Positions 44,278 to 55,700 of a stretch of 64,000 nucleotides of DNA are shown here, piece by piece. A program made the translations under genes and the position numbers. A model generated the notes under the pieces. The model had not been told where the DNA came from and did not search any database. It worked only from the letters and a program-made list of their open reading frames with translations. How positions within the stretch are numbered: position 1 is the first letter of the stretch; every line of letters starts with the position of its first letter. This stretch comes from Clostridia bacterium (GTDB lineage: Bacteria > Bacillota > Clostridia > Lutisporales > Lutisporaceae), in contig DASPIR010000006.1 in NCBI GenBank assembly GCA_035628995.1, positions 1-64,000 of the forward strand, given 5' to 3'.

Positions 44278-47200
44278 ATGGCGCTTGATGACTTCAATCT
44301 GTCCAAGCATTTTAAAGCTTTTGAGGACAAAGTTATACATGTGGCATTTCGTTATTCCGGATCAGTATCTGACCAGAACCTTAAAAAGCTTGAAGAGTAT
44401 GCATTGGAAAATAAAATCTCATGGTACATACGGCCTTCAAAAACAGCTTTAAAAGCTTCACTGGAAGGTAAAGCATTGTCACTGAAAAAGTTCATGGAAT
44501 ATTGGTTCAAGCTTGATAAGGACTTTAACATGAATCTCCTTCAAATAATACTCAATGAAAAACTGAACCCAATGCATGAAGAAAAGTTTGAGTTTATAAA
44601 AAATAATTATGTGATAAAAAAGCCTGCAGACGAGCCACATATTATTCCAAAAAGACCGGTAGAAAAAGACTTTAATACCGTTTCAAGCTCCCTTGAGAAA
44701 ATTCCCGGATTTAGAGGTTCAATAAAGCAAGGAAGCTTTGATGAGTTTGTAAAGCTTGTAAAAGCTAATGGGAAGCCTTTGTCAGAAGCTCTAGGCATTG
44801 ACCTTAAGGTTTTTCTGAATATAGCTGAAGAATCTCAACACATTGATCCTTCTGAGCTTTACAACTTTGTGTTGGAAAAACTCGAAGGAAATGCAAAAGA
44901 GAAATTCGAAAAAATGTTTCCGCTCACTTCTAATAGCAAGTATGAGGTTGTCGATTGCAAGCAGGTGAACCTACCCCCGAGGATACCCAAAAAGAAAGAG
45001 GCAGTCAATATTCAGGAGCTTTCCAAAGCAATGGGAAGCAAAGCAGAAGAATATATTAAAAAATCCGGGTTCTCAAGGATTGAGGAAGTATGTTTTGCAC
45101 CTGTTAATTCCCGTAAAGGTAAGTTTAATGTCGATAATAAAACACAACTGAATGTGAGAAATACTGCAATTCTCTCAACCTTTGACGGTATGAATACAGT
45201 TCTGGCGGCTGCCCTGGTAAAAAAAGGATTTACACTGGAAAAGATAGCACAGGCCAAGTATACGGAAATTGTGATAAGCATTAAGGAAGTTCTGGATGAA
45301 GAGGGAATTTCTTTCTCTGGCGGTATTTTGCAGTATGACTACTTGTCGCGCTGGAGAGAAAAAGCGGAAAGGCTGAAGGAAATACTTGAGGCTATAGAGG
45401 AAGCATGGGAATATGTAACTATCAATGCCAAGTTTAAAACCATTTGGCCGTCTCAATCTGAAAGTGATGCTCATCCATTGCATAGTTCAGCTGTGGTAAA
45501 CCTTTTATTGAAGTGTGAGAGCGAAACGCTTGACATTCATTCCATTGTCCAGGAGAAACCACCATTTGGCAGCATAATTGATAAAATGAAATTTGAAGGT
45601 GTACCGTTGAAGTGGAGGGAAAAAGTTGAGCGGATTCATTCAAAGCGGGAACATGAGTCATCTTACAACTGGGATGGTTTTAGTTATCGGTCTGAGAATG
45701 AACCTATTCTGGCCACAGCCCGCCCGGATGCCAATGGGAATGTCTCCTTTGAGATAAGCAGCGAGCTCTTGTTTGATAATAGCAGCAGCGGTGAGCTATA
45801 CATGGAGATACTCTTTGACGGAACAGTTGATGGTAAAAAAGTTAAGCTTAACCAAAAGACGAATGCATTGAAAATAAAAAACGTCCTGGAGTACAACATG
45901 TTTGCTGACCCTAAAATAGAATTTGGAGAAATGGTACTTGCAATCATTCCTGATCTTTCAGATATTAATTTCTTTGGAGATCCACTCGAAAAAATCTGGG
46001 ATTCTCTGATACCCGAAGACCCTGTTGCGGCTGCCGGTCCATATACAGAGTGGAAGGAAAACACCTTTAATCTTTATGGTACAGTAATGCCCACAGGTCA
46101 AGATGATAATAGTACTGTTACTTCGTATTCTACAGAAGTAGCCCGTATGACGGATTTACTGAGAGACCTCTCTCCAGGAGGCACGTTACTCAATAGTTTA
46201 TGTTCTGCATGGAAGTTAAGCCTCAAAGCTTGCACTTCCCAACGTAATTCATCCTGCAACGATCCCTGTAATAATCCATGCAATCCGGAAACAAGAATGA
46301 CACAGAAGAATTGTCTTGCCGGACATAAAGATGTATGGGCAGTTACCGGCTACATCGATAGCTCCTTGGAGTGGACAGATACTCCTTCTGCCGGGTTTGA
46401 GGTAGCGCTGCCATTCTATTGCATGAGGATTAATTTCTATAATACCTATGGTATCAAAAAAATCAGGGATTTGGGCAAAAAGCTTTCCAGTGGGACTATT
46501 GATGAAATATTTACCCAGGTAAACTACCTGCAGCGTTCTTTAAGAGATAATATCGCTTTGGTCCAAAACTGCTATGATAATAATCTATGTTCAGGTGAAA
46601 TCGGCAGTGAACTAGTCCAAACAGTTAGAGGCATGAATCTTCCATCCTATATTGACAAGACCGATATCCCCAGCACTATCTATTATCGTTTTTATACACA
46701 GAAGCTTGATATATGGCAGAACCCTGTTGAAAATGTTCTGCAATACACCTCTGAGTTTCCATATATGGAACATCTTACAACACTGACAGAAATGCGCCGT
46801 TTACTTCCGATAATTGATGATTTGAGCGGTTGGGTGAATTACCATTATCTTAGGAAGTGCATGTTGGAAATATTTAAAGCCTTGAGTGAAGCACATTTAT
46901 ACCTGGGCAATGAGGAGTTTAATCTCGCTCTGAGCAAGTATGCCCTGGCAGAGAATCTTATTCAGAATACAATGAATTCAATCAGCTTAATGGCGCAGGT
47001 GCCTGTCCCCGAAGGTAAATACCCCATATACAGAATTATGGTTTCAGGAGATGCTTTTGAGCCTGTAAGTACTTTAAATGAGCTGCAGGAGCGCCCCATG
47101 GTGTTTGGATTATTCTGCTTACTAGGGGCTTCAGTAGCCTGTGACATGATGGATGCAATGATGGGGACTGAAATCAAAAAGATCATTGACGGCAATTTTG

Positions 47201-49650
47201 CCGGAAATCCGGTTGAGGATATGTTGCATTATTTGCGAAGTTTTGTAATACCTGCCTGTAAGGGAGAGTTATATCTTAGGAAGGCTGATTGGGATTATAG
47301 TTGTTATAGCAGTGCATTTATTGCGTTTCAACAAGCTGCATACTATCTTCCTTCCCAAAGTGTATCCACTTGCGCCGGAAGATTTCTATGGCTTAGAATT
47401 GCAAGGACATATTTGCAGTGGGGGACATCTGAGTACAACAGGGGAAATGCGTCCTATGCGTATTCTCTTTTACTGAATGTTTTCTCCAATAAATTCGGTT
47501 CTTCAAACCAGATTTATGTCCCTTCTACCATGTATTTGAATAATGAGCTAAAGTATAACCCTGTTGTATTGCTTATATGGATTACAGCAGTGGATATTTG
47601 CAAAAACATAGATGCACAGGTAAATCCTCTTGGATATCCGGAGAATTTCGTCCCCGCTATCAGATATGACTGGGTTTTCCAAAGGGCAACAGAAGCTGCA
47701 TCACTCCTTGATGACGCAGAGATGAAATATATTAATTTCCGCGTAAATGCAGAGGATGCAATGCAGAGAATTCAAGAGCTTCAGGCTATGCTTCAAACTG
47801 CTATGGCTGAAGTGGATATTGCCACTATTAATGTCAATAAAACTTCGGCTGAATATGATGTTGCAGTAAGTACTGTGCAATATGCTTATGAACGGTTGAG
47901 AAATGCAACTGATGCATATAATCAGTTTTCATCATATGCCGATTTAAGGCTAACTGCCGGAATCATTTCCATGTTTGTAAGCATTGTAAGTGAAAGTATG
48001 CCTAATTTCACTGATTTTACTAGTATGACGACTGATGACGATTTCCAAAGATCACAATTGGCAAGACAAGTTGAGGAACTCAATATTTCATACAATCTTT
48101 CAAAAAGGAATACAGAGGTGTCGAAGCTGGTTCTTGATGCTGCAAGGTCAAGTCTTGTACTCGCAGGACTCAAAAAGGATATAGCCAGCAATTCTCTTGC
48201 TTTTGAAACGGGGAGAGAATTCAATTATTCAACATGGTTTGCTCTAGCAGATGAAATGCGAGACATGGTAAAGTATAGGCTGCAAAATGGATTGAGGATG
48301 ACTTACCTGGCACAACAGGCTTATTATTTTATGAGCGGTCAACAGATGAATGTCATACAGTATGACTATAGTCCTCACGATACGGCAAAAGATATGAGCA
48401 ATATAGGTAATCTTGCCTCACAAAGCTCTTATTTAATGGGACAGCATATTCGGGATGCGCTGGCCTTGATTCAGTCAAACTGGGTATCCTTTTTCGCAAC
48501 TCATGATTATCAAGGCAGAGAGAACTCAAAAAGCCTGACAACGACTGTCAACCTGGAGAGAAATTATCCAATGCAGTTCAAGCTGTTTCAGCGCTATGGA
48601 GGCAAGCTGGAGTTTGATATAAGTCTCGAAGATCTGGATCTTTCTCGTGAGGGTTCATATCATCAGATGATAGAGGATGTCGAGGTGTTCGGCATAGTTG
48701 GGAATATGGGTTCACAGGTTGAAATAAGTGGCAGTTTGAAAAACTCACCGTATTCTGTAGTACGTATGCATGACCCTATCAATAAAATACAAGATGGACT
48801 TTTAACAGACTGGATAGATTATTCTAATGCTCAGGGGATGCAAATGAAATTGGTATCAAAGTACCAACCTGTACAGACGTTGGAATTATCAGGTACATTG
48901 CAGTCAAGCGGTGACTTCAGCATAAGACCGGCATCTTCTTCACCTGTGCTTGCCCCCTTTGAATACAACGGACTTGCACAAAATTGGGTTTTGGAAATCA
49001 AAAAATCTGAAAATCCGACTCTTGACTTCACAAGCATCATATCACTGGGAGTTAGATTCAAATACGCTATTTTTAAAAGCACAGCTCTTGAAAATTTAAT
49101 TGCTTCTCAAAGACAAGGGTTGCTCAGAAGTTCAGTTTTACTGCTTGGTATGATGGGCAATTATTTTGCTCCCGGTCAGCAGCCGTATACTGCAAGGGAC
49201 TTAGTTGCTTCTTTGCAGCTTAGGGAGATAGATATTCCAATACAGCAAAGGAATAGTCCTACATTAACCTGTATTTCTTTGGCCTTTGTTCCAAAGCAAG
49301 GGCAGCCTGCGTTTCAGGATATAAGTCTCCATATTACCTGTGACCGATACACAAATTCAGCAGGAAACGCTATTGACGTTGTCTGCACAACTGAGGCCTT
49401 TGAATTGGACAATAGTGTTACTGTGCAAATGCTTGAAAGCGGTCCATCCGATAATCCTTTGAATTCTTTTACCGACAGTGTATTGACTGACGTAGAGACT
49501 ACTCCATGGTTAAAGCTTCTTACGAGCACTCCTCAGGGTAATCAAGGCGCAACATTCAAGCTGAGGATAAACCTGGATGAGAACCCTGACTTTGATATAT
49601 CAAAACTGGATTATGTAGCGTTTTGCTTTATCTATAATTATAGTTCATAA
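44278..49650 (+). CDS. Tc toxin subunit A-like protein
   Basis: This 1790-residue protein is the probable TcA component (receptor binding and translocation channel) of a toxin complex. It has no signal peptide. Residues about 1150-1420 form a long helical bundle rich in heptads (AEDAMQRIQELQAMLQTAM onward), as in the TcA pore-forming part. The C-terminal 370 residues look like the TcB-binding domain: QFKLFQRYGGKLEFDISLED, then SYHQMIEDVEVFGIVGNMG, matching the FDMDFPGHYxRRIK region of known TcA proteins. A cysteine-rich segment near residue 660 (CNDPCNNPCNP) is unusual. It is shorter than insect-pathogen TcA proteins (about 2500 residues). An AAAGGGGGG site precedes ATG 44278. Confidence 0.78.
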   Translation: MALDDFNLSKHFKAFEDKVIHVAFRYSGSVSDQNLKKLEEYALENKISWYIRPSKTALKASLEGKALSLKKFMEYWFKLDKDFNMNLLQIILNEKLNPMHEEKFEFIKNNYVIKKPADEPHIIPKRPVEKDFNTVSSSLEKIPGFRGSIKQGSFDEFVKLVKANGKPLSEALGIDLKVFLNIAEESQHIDPSELYNFVLEKLEGNAKEKFEKMFPLTSNSKYEVVDCKQVNLPPRIPKKKEAVNIQELSKAMGSKAEEYIKKSGFSRIEEVCFAPVNSRKGKFNVDNKTQLNVRNTAILSTFDGMNTVLAAALVKKGFTLEKIAQAKYTEIVISIKEVLDEEGISFSGGILQYDYLSRWREKAERLKEILEAIEEAWEYVTINAKFKTIWPSQSESDAHPLHSSAVVNLLLKCESETLDIHSIVQEKPPFGSIIDKMKFEGVPLKWREKVERIHSKREHESSYNWDGFSYRSENEPILATARPDANGNVSFEISSELLFDNSSSGELYMEILFDGTVDGKKVKLNQKTNALKIKNVLEYNMFADPKIEFGEMVLAIIPDLSDINFFGDPLEKIWDSLIPEDPVAAAGPYTEWKENTFNLYGTVMPTGQDDNSTVTSYSTEVARMTDLLRDLSPGGTLLNSLCSAWKLSLKACTSQRNSSCNDPCNNPCNPETRMTQKNCLAGHKDVWAVTGYIDSSLEWTDTPSAGFEVALPFYCMRINFYNTYGIKKIRDLGKKLSSGTIDEIFTQVNYLQRSLRDNIALVQNCYDNNLCSGEIGSELVQTVRGMNLPSYIDKTDIPSTIYYRFYTQKLDIWQNPVENVLQYTSEFPYMEHLTTLTEMRRLLPIIDDLSGWVNYHYLRKCMLEIFKALSEAHLYLGNEEFNLALSKYALAENLIQNTMNSISLMAQVPVPEGKYPIYRIMVSGDAFEPVSTLNELQERPMVFGLFCLLGASVACDMMDAMMGTEIKKIIDGNFAGNPVEDMLHYLRSFVIPACKGELYLRKADWDYSCYSSAFIAFQQAAYYLPSQSVSTCAGRFLWLRIARTYLQWGTSEYNRGNASYAYSLLLNVFSNKFGSSNQIYVPSTMYLNNELKYNPVVLLIWITAVDICKNIDAQVNPLGYPENFVPAIRYDWVFQRATEAASLLDDAEMKYINFRVNAEDAMQRIQELQAMLQTAMAEVDIATINVNKTSAEYDVAVSTVQYAYERLRNATDAYNQFSSYADLRLTAGIISMFVSIVSESMPNFTDFTSMTTDDDFQRSQLARQVEELNISYNLSKRNTEVSKLVLDAARSSLVLAGLKKDIASNSLAFETGREFNYSTWFALADEMRDMVKYRLQNGLRMTYLAQQAYYFMSGQQMNVIQYDYSPHDTAKDMSNIGNLASQSSYLMGQHIRDALALIQSNWVSFFATHDYQGRENSKSLTTTVNLERNYPMQFKLFQRYGGKLEFDISLEDLDLSREGSYHQMIEDVEVFGIVGNMGSQVEISGSLKNSPYSVVRMHDPINKIQDGLLTDWIDYSNAQGMQMKLVSKYQPVQTLELSGTLQSSGDFSIRPASSSPVLAPFEYNGLAQNWVLEIKKSENPTLDFTSIISLGVRFKYAIFKSTALENLIASQRQGLLRSSVLLLGMMGNYFAPGQQPYTARDLVASLQLREIDIPIQQRNSPTLTCISLAFVPKQGQPAFQDISLHITCDRYTNSAGNAIDVVCTTEAFELDNSVTVQMLESGPSDNPLNSFTDSVLTDVETTPWLKLLTSTPQGNQGATFKLRINLDENPDFDISKLDYVAFCFIYNYSS

Positions 49651-49737
49651 GTTACTACAAGGTGTTAACATAAAATGACTACTTTAATGTTCGGCCAGTT
49701 TAATAAATAATAAATTATCAGAGGGAGGATGTTGAAT

Positions 49738-52700
49738 TTGGAAGATAAATCAGGTGTCGGCCGTACGGCTGTTTCGCTTCCCCAGGGCGGAGGCGCAGCA
49801 ATGGCATCGTCAGATTCTCTGACTGTGGACATGAGCAGGGGTGGCGGGAGCTATAGCGTTTCGATACAGGCTCCACCCGGCAGGGGAGGTCTGAACTCCG
49901 ATTTGAGACTTAATTACAGCAGCACAACAGGCTTTGGTGCTGCGGGGCTTGGATGGAATCTGGATACTCCTCGAATATTCAGGAGAACAGATACAGGTGT
50001 TCCCACTTATAATGACAGCGAGGATGTGTTTTCGTATCAAGGTGAAGAACTTGTTTTTTGCGGAAACGGACAATACCGGGCTAAAATTGAAAAGAATTTT
50101 ATGAAAATAGCTTACAATGGCGTATCCTGGGAAGCAAGAGACAGGATGGGAAGATTATATGTGTTCGGAGAAGCTGATTCAGAACGCTTATACAATCCTG
50201 CCAACCCTTCAGAGGTTTTTGCATGGCTTATAAGCCGTATCGAGGATACAAACGGAAATGTTATAAAATACTCCTACCGTAGAGATATGCGTACTATTAC
50301 CCCTTCCCAGGGGCTATCCTTTCAGGCCTCACAATTATATCTTGATAAGATAGAATATAATCCCCATGGCTCCGGATGGCTTCACAAAATTCAAGTTACA
50401 TATGATTATTCAGACCCTAACGGACCGGCAAGAGAAGATGCGCAACTCTCCTATAAGACAGGATTTCCACTATATACAGGTTTCCGATTGGCAAGAATAG
50501 ACGTTTTTGCCGACATCAGCAGCGAATTCACCGGGCGGATCAGAAGCTATCTGGTTTCATATGATGAAGATCCGCACACAGGGTTTGCCTTATTAAAAAA
50601 AGTTACCGTTGAAGGCTATGATGATAATGGCAACATGCTTTCTTTGCCTCCTGTAACCTTTGAGTATTCAAGCCTGGATACTTCGCAGGCAAGCTTATGT
50701 ACATTGGAAGGTGCACCACAAATTGATTTTGCCCAGGGCGATTTTGAATTAGTTGACCTTACGGCTAATGGAATTCCAGATATAATAAACACAACGCCCG
50801 GAAATCATACCTTTTGGTTGAATAATAACTGGAGGGAAGCCTCAGCTCTTCCACAAGGCCACAAGCATTTTGCACCGGGTACGCCAATGGCATCATCACC
50901 AAATATTTCTATTATGCAGCCGGATGCATTTCTGGCAGATGTCAGGGGACGTATGTCGGCAGACCTTCTTACCGGTACTGCTGTAGTTGACAGCCCAAGC
51001 TATAATGCGACTCATTCTGATATTCTGGCTCTCAATCTCAGATGGGGAAATACAAGCAACTTCACCAATCCACCGCCTTTCAATTTCAATGATGGTAATT
51101 CCAGAGTGGTTGATGTCTCAGGAAGAGGCGGAATGGATGTGCTTAGATGTGAAAACGGATACTTCAGATGCTGGTTGAATAAGCCGGACGGAAGCTACGA
51201 GGATAGAGGCACATCCCCTGCAATACCGGGACTATCCTTTCAGAACCCGGAATGGACTTTTGCTGATATCAACGGTGATGGTCTTTCCGATATTGTGCAT
51301 GTACAGAATGGACGTATTGAGTATTACTTGAATAAAGGCGCTGGCTGCACCCAGGGAGCTTTGTTTCAAATGACTCCAATATTGATGGAGAACAGTCAGG
51401 CTCTTGCCCAAAGCAGTATGAATTGGGAGCCACAAAGGCTTATGTTCATGGATATTAATGGTGATGGTCTTGATGACGCAGTTTATATATACGCTGACAG
51501 ATTAGTATATTGGATAAACCGGGGAGGATGGTCATGGAGCGGGATACATGAAATAATTTTCTCTGAGAACGGTTTCCCTGTAAGCCTTACCACAAATCGA
51601 GCTTCTATAAGGAAAGGGGATATGCTAGGTACGGGAATGCCCGGTATACTGTGGAGTGCTAATGCATGTCCCATACGGTTCATGGATATTACAGCAGGTA
51701 AGAAGCCCCTTTTGCTGACAGGTATAGATAACGGAGTGGGCGGAAAAACCACTATAAGCTATACCTCAACCGCTCGGGCCAATGGTAGAGAGTGGACAAC
51801 AAGAATACCTTTTTCAGTCTATGTTATCAATGAAATTCAAAGGCTGGATACAATTACAGCCCATATTGAAAAGACAAAATACCGATTCTATGACGGAAAA
51901 TACGATAAAGAGAAACGTGAATTTCTTGGTTTTGGAATAGTTGAAGAAGAAAAGGTTGGAGATGAAGGGACTCCGGATCCTTCATGTGAAACACGAATTA
52001 CTATTACAAAGAATCATCTTGGAGAAAACAGTTCTCAAGATCCACTGCTGCGAGCCAAGGAAAGAGTCCTTGCGGGGCTTCCATATTGGCAGGCCATATC
52101 CGGAAAAGATACTTCACGCCCGTATCGAATTGCAGAATGGATTTATGAACCTTTTGTATGCAGGGATTTTAATACAGGAGCTGATTGCTTCGGTGCTAAC
52201 GGTCTTTCGCAGCGGGATGCTGCCGGTAACGCAATTCCTGAACCTGTTTGTTCAGCCTCTGAAGCGCTGGAGTTAGAGTTATTCTATGACACTGCAGCAG
52301 CGAATGCTTACTTGGACAGGACCCAGTCATTAGGAGGCAACGCATCAATAAGCAGTAATAAAGCCACGGATAATAAAGTGGATATATTCGGACGCAATAT
52401 GTCGCTGCTTGAAGCAAGCAACATAAAGATATCAGGAAGCAATGTAGCAGGGTATGAAAATATTTGCAGCATTTCAGCAACAGTTGCACCTGCAGTCTTC
52501 ACAAATGCTTTGGTCGGGGCTTTAAAAATAATATGCAAAAAATGTGATATGAAAACAACTGTGACTGCATATGCGCAGAAGGAAGCTTCACATATTGTGC
52601 TTCCTGTTGCTAGGATTCTGACAAGGTCAAATGGAAAGGTTATTCAGGATACCCGGCGTTATTATGACGGCAACGCATATACTGGACTTGCTAGGGGACT

Positions 52701-55700
52701 TGTAGATAGAGGTAACCTTTCAAGGGAGGAAGTATTAATTCTTCGACAGGATCAATACCTTAAGGTATACAGTGATTTACCGGGGGGCACTCCTGATATG
52801 GCAGCATTAGGTTATATATATATGGAGTATGGGGAAAGGAAGAGGATATTATTCAAACCTCCGATTGATATTAGAGTACCGAAACTGCCGATACTAGAAA
52901 AGTTTCCGCCATTAGACCGGAAGCCTGTTGTTTTTCTGCCTGAAGGTTACGGATATTTTGTAAACACCCGCCGGTTAAAATATGCCGTGCTAGGTAATGG
53001 CAGTATTGCTTATGGAAATATATCCGGATCTCTTGACGCCTTTGGGAATGAGACACTTTTCGAATGGGATGCTTTTCATCTTAGTAATGTTTCAAAAAAG
53101 GATCCCGCCGGCAATTCAACATTAACAAAACTCAATTACAGAGTGTCAAAAAGCGCTGTTACTACCGATGCAAACGGCAATTCTACCTATATGGAGTATG
53201 ATGCCCTAGGCAGGCTGGTTAAAATTATTAAACCCGGTGATAATACAGCCTTTCCGACTATTAAATACGAGTACCATACTTCAATATTGCCGATTTGCAT
53301 GAAAACAAGCTTGCGCGAAGAAGCAAATTTGCCTGGAACTCATGATTATACAGAGTATATGGATGGCTGGGGCAGACAGCTGCAAAACAGGCTTGAAGCT
53401 GAAAATGGCACATTTACCGTAAGCGGCTGTACCGCTTATAATTTCCGCGGCGGAATTATGGATAAATATGTACCGTATTTTGATAATTATATGGATTATT
53501 CTGATGTAAAACGAGGGGCAGCATTCTACAAAACTAAAATAGATGCTCTTGACCGGAAGACAGCCTATGTACATCCTGACGGGAGACGAAGTGTATTGAA
53601 ATACAAGGGCTTTGAGGTTGAGGAATATGATAGGGAAGATATGTTTCGTGCATCTTCTCATTATGCCACTCCGACAAAAATGGTCTATGATACCAGGGGA
53701 AACCTTGTAGAAGTCTATCAGAGAAGTGATAATTCCACTATCCATACGATTTATGAATACGACATCCTCAACTTGCTGACTGCGATTAAGCCAGAGGGCG
53801 GACCTTCAGGCACTCCTGTAATTAATTATATGTATGACCTGCTTGGACGCCGTTTACGTGCTGAGCATATTCATGGAGGAGCAGTTAGGGCTGTTTTTGA
53901 TGTGCGGGGGCTTAAAGCTTTCGAATGCAATGGTCTTGATAATGTTGTTATACAGAAGTTTGACAAGGTTGGCCGAATTATTGAAAAAAGCTTTTCAAAC
54001 TCTGCTGAACCGCCGATACAATATACTTATATCGATTCAGGCACTGCTTTCCCCAGGGGAACTAACCTTATTGGCAGGCTCAGCTGTGTTAGGGATGCTC
54101 TTGGTACGGCTGAATTTACTTACAATTCCAGAGGACATCTTACAAGGCATTTGAGAACCTGGGATGAAGAAGGAGTTAAAGCCGAATACCGTGTTGATTT
54201 CAGATATGATTCTGCCGACAGGCTTATACGTACAATATATCCTTCGCTTAACGGAGGAAAAGACAGAATTTCTGTATATAGCAAACATGGCACTGGTAAC
54301 TTGCTTGAATCCATAGAGTATGTATGTGCTTTACAAACAAATACCCTGGTCAAAAACATTGATTACGATGCAAGAGGAATGCGAAAGCTTGTAGAATTCG
54401 GAAGCGGGCTTGTTACAGAATTTAATTACGACGAGAATAACCTTTGGCTTTCAGGGCTTAAGACCCATAATCCCGGGAACTCCGTATTGCAGGATCTCGA
54501 ATATTACCATGATTTAGAGGGTAACTTGATTGCCAGGTTGGACAAATGCTCGGATAATGCAGATATATACGGTTATGACGCACTTTATAGGCTTGTATCC
54601 TTTACAGAAGCTCAGGTTTCCCAATTGGGTACTATGCCCAAAGATTATACCGCATTGTTGAAAAAGCTCAGCTCATTAAACACACCGGCATTGTCATACA
54701 AATACTCTCCCATAGGAGATATTCTAGAATTAGGCGGTATAGGGGCCTATAAATATGCTCAAGCGTCAGGTACTGTTTCCGCAAACTTTGCAGCAGGAGG
54801 CTGCGAGTACATATTTGATAAAGCGGGGCGACTTTCGGAAAAAAGATCGACAAGTGCCAACCCTGCTGTTGAAGATAGTTACTTCTATGATTGCGAGGGC
54901 AGGCTGACAAGAATTGAACAATTTGACAATGACCAGGTTATTGAGATTACATATGACTATGAAGGTGAGAGAATCAGCAAACTTGTGAAAGAGCTATCCA
55001 CCGGCAAGCTAATCTCGGAAACAAGGTATATTGGAAGATGGGTTGTGTTGGAGCATTCTGCCGGTCAGACTAGCTGGAGTGCTTTCCGTCTGTATGTTTT
55101 TGATGAGAACAAGCGAATTGCAGAGCTTGATGCAAAGGGAAACATTGTAGAATACATCCATGCAGACCACCTGGGAAGTGCTTCCGCAATCTGTGATAAA
55201 AGCGGAAATAGCCTTGGGGTGTTGCGTTATAAACCCTTCGGTGAGGAAATGAATTCGACCGTATGCAGCAGTTTCAGATATCGCTACAATGGGAAGGAAA
55301 CAGATAACGAGCTTGGTCTTGTGAACTTTGGAGCAAGATACTATATTCCCCTGGTAGGAAGATGGGCATCCATAGACCCCGCAATATACAGTGAGCCGGA
55401 GAAGCTGATTAAAAATCCTCAGGGGCTAAATGTTTACGCCTATGCTTTGAATAATCCTGTGACACTGGTTGACCCTGTAGGTAAATCAGCGACAAAATAT
55501 AAGGGTGAATATATAGATACCAGACAAAATATTGTCAGGAATATACCCATGGAAAACGGCACGGTTATGGCTGTGACCTACCGGATAGTTGAAGCAAAGC
55601 CCGGTACATGGCTCAGTAAAATTACCTATGATTTCGGCTTAGGAAAGTACTACTCCAAGGAGCAGGGTTATGGTGCTTATGATAGAAACATAATTTTCCC

